From an uncultured Bacteroidales bacterium (GTDB lineage: Bacteria > Bacteroidota > Bacteroidia > Bacteroidales > Bacteroidaceae), in contig CACYHW010000001.1 of the NCBI GenBank assembly GCA_902774335.1, forward strand, positions 1 through 64,000: a stretch of DNA of 64,000 nucleotides, given 5' to 3'. The translations under genes and the position numbers were made by a program. Positions within the stretch are counted from its first letter, which is position 1; each line of letters begins with the position of its first letter. Of the stretch, positions 62,601-64,000 are shown piece after piece. The notes under the pieces were generated by a model that did not search any database, had not been told where the DNA came from, and saw nothing but the letters and a program-made list of their open reading frames with translations.

Positions 62601-64000
62601 TTATTCGGACTTTGAGAAGCGTTTGATGATATTATATGCTGAATATATGCCAAGTTCGCCCGCGCGGCTCAGGTCGCGGAACGCCTCATCCATGCGGTTC
62701 AGGAACACCAGCACGAGTCCGCGGTTGTACCACGCTTCGGCCAGAGTCTCGTCCAACTCGATGGCACGGTTCAAATCCATGAGTGCGGCATGCAGGTCGT
62801 TAGTCATGGCGTAATAGGTTCCGCGGTTATACCAGCCGAATGCAAACGACGGCTCCATATCCACCACCCTGGACAGGTCCCTGATAACATCCTGATATCC
62901 TGCATCCGATGATGTGGCCGGCATATTCTGACGTCCCTGGCGTGTCTCCAGTTCCTGGTCGGCCTTGAACATCTCGATGCGGCGAGCCCTTACCTGAGCC
63001 CTGCAGAACCATATTGCCCAGTTATCGGGATCCAGATTGAGTGCGCTGTTCAGGTCCTGCTCGGCGTTGGAGTAGTCCTGCAGCAGGCAGAAATCCATGG
63101 CTCTTGCCAGCAGCTGGCACGACGGGCTAGCCGCGAGCGCCATGGTACGGCGGTCTATATCGTCAAAAAGTTTCTTGATCTGTTTCTCGTCCAGAGGCGA
63201 CTCGCCGTTCTCCAGGAAGAGCTCGGACATGAAGCATCCCGACAGGTAGAGGTCATCCACAAGCTTGCTGTTGCGCACACTGCCCACCTGACGGCTCAGA
63301 TCCCTGAAGAATGTCAGACGGAACGGATCCAGATAACGGGCCTCCACATTGCGGTTCTGCACCTTGCCGCGGTATTCGCTGGAGAATCCGGTGGAGTTCT
63401 CCAGATTCTCGTCAACCACAATCTTGCGGTAGTTGCGCACGTTCTTGTCGGAACGCTCACGGGTTTTGCCCTCGTCCTCATCCTGGTCCGATGCATACCC
63501 CATGGCATTATTGAAACGGCGGTTCTGCTCACGCAGCACCACCATAGCATCCTCTTCGGCTCCGCGCATGTTTCCAAGCTTTTCACGCACCTCACTGCGA
63601 ATCTGATAGCCCTGGATAAACTGCGGATACTCCTGCAGCACACGCGTCAGATCCTGCTCGGCACCACGGTAGTCGCCCGTACCCTCACGCAGCAGGCCGC
63701 GGTAATAGATGGCCATCATATTGTCGGGCTCGGACTCTATCACCACGTCAAAATCCTCGATGGCGCGGTTGTCGTCGCCTATCTGGGCACGCAGGTTACC
63801 GCGGTTGTATCGGCCTGTAACGTTGGCAGGATCAATCGTAATGGACATATCATAGTCCGAGAGAGCCCCGTTCAGGTTATTGCGGAAGTAGCGTATCATG
63901 GCACGGGTTATGTATGCACCCGCATTGGTGGGATCGATGGAGATGACACGGTCCATATCCTCCTCAGCCTCCTGGTAACGTTCCATGCGGGCCAGCATCA
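62601..64000 (-). CDS. Tetratricopeptide repeat protein, 5' end outside the window
   Basis: At least 465 residues are present and the frame is still open at the right edge, so the N-terminus is missing. TPR units are clear at both ends: DRVISIDPTNAGAYITRAMI, AIEDFDVVIESEPDNMMAIY, AEQDLNSALNLDPDNWAIWF and DLNRAIELDETLAEAWYNRG. The middle (about residues 180-260) is acidic and low in repeats, followed by a conserved-looking helical part. TPR arrays bind partner proteins. The partner and location are unknown. It is upstream of thrS with a separate thrS promoter in the gap. Confidence 0.85.
   Translation of the reverse strand, partial: MLARMERYQEAEEDMDRVISIDPTNAGAYITRAMIRYFRNNLNGALSDYDMSITIDPANVTGRYNRGNLRAQIGDDNRAIEDFDVVIESEPDNMMAIYYRGLLREGTGDYRGAEQDLTRVLQEYPQFIQGYQIRSEVREKLGNMRGAEEDAMVVLREQNRRFNNAMGYASDQDEDEGKTRERSDKNVRNYRKIVVDENLENSTGFSSEYRGKVQNRNVEARYLDPFRLTFFRDLSRQVGSVRNSKLVDDLYLSGCFMSELFLENGESPLDEKQIKKLFDDIDRRTMALAASPSCQLLARAMDFCLLQDYSNAEQDLNSALNLDPDNWAIWFCRAQVRARRIEMFKADQELETRQGRQNMPATSSDAGYQDVIRDLSRVVDMEPSFAFGWYNRGTYYAMTNDLHAALMDLNRAIELDETLAEAWYNRGLVLVFLNRMDEAFRDLSRAGELGIYSAYNIIKRFSKSE

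Overview
The window looks like a chromosomal segment of a Bacteroidales bacterium (Bacteroides/Prevotella-like, gut or rumen type). The evidence is a SusC/SusD pair, C-terminal domains of type IX secretion (T9SS) cargo, DUF1573, DUF3078, DUF4293, DUF4301 and DUF6057 proteins, a Bacteroidetes-type RNA polymerase omega subunit, and many promoters with the Bacteroidetes -7 box TAnnTTTG. There is no phage, integrase, transposase or CRISPR array. The left end cuts a GH2 glycosidase gene and the right end cuts a TPR-protein gene.

Layout. 0-5 kb: GH2 glycosidase, uvrA and a CHU_C (T9SS type B) protein. 5-11.6 kb: a LysM/ligand-binding protein with a PorT-like barrel, then bamD-rpoZ-DUF4293, a C69 peptidase and a C_GCAxxG_C_C protein. 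11.6-26 kb: housekeeping genes (uvrB, purU, an SDR, DUF3078, yidC, a membrane AraC regulator with an S9 peptidase, dsbD, a flavin reductase, a pseudouridine synthase). 26-38.5 kb: a region rich in small-RNA candidates, a second membrane AraC regulator, an M24 peptidase, a phosphatase, susCD with a structured leader, and a DUF6057/TolB-like pair with a CxxCH motif. 38.7-41.5 kb: a BlaI repressor and an unusual BlaR1-type protein carrying ExbD/TolR-like domains. 41.6-49.2 kb: tRNA-Arg, a CD225/DUF2752 pair, and a minus-strand signalling operon (secreted protein, 1391-residue double sensor kinase, response regulator, half-length AbgT-like protein). 49-59 kb: trmO, DUF1573, DUF4301, a lipoprotein serpin, tRNA-Gly, a GH51 arabinofuranosidase, mltG and a GH10 xylanase. 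59-64 kb: a 6S-like RNA candidate, rplT-rpmI-infC-thrS and a TPR protein.

How it fits together. GH10 xylanase and GH51 arabinofuranosidase fit arabinoxylan use. SusCD would import oligosaccharides, although no glycosidase lies directly beside it. BamD, YidC, DsbD, MltG and the PorT-like barrel build the envelope. Two features stand out. The first is a family of long, nearly perfect palindromes (arm tgacaaaggggacggttc...) placed after genes and on both sides of tRNA-Gly, with a sequence-unrelated cousin that supplies the stop codons of two convergent genes. The second is a set of unusual sensors: BlaR1 with three ExbD/TolR-like repeats, and a histidine kinase made of two complementary receptor modules. 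Several promoter-leader-terminator units look like small RNAs. Two of them share the same 5' end.
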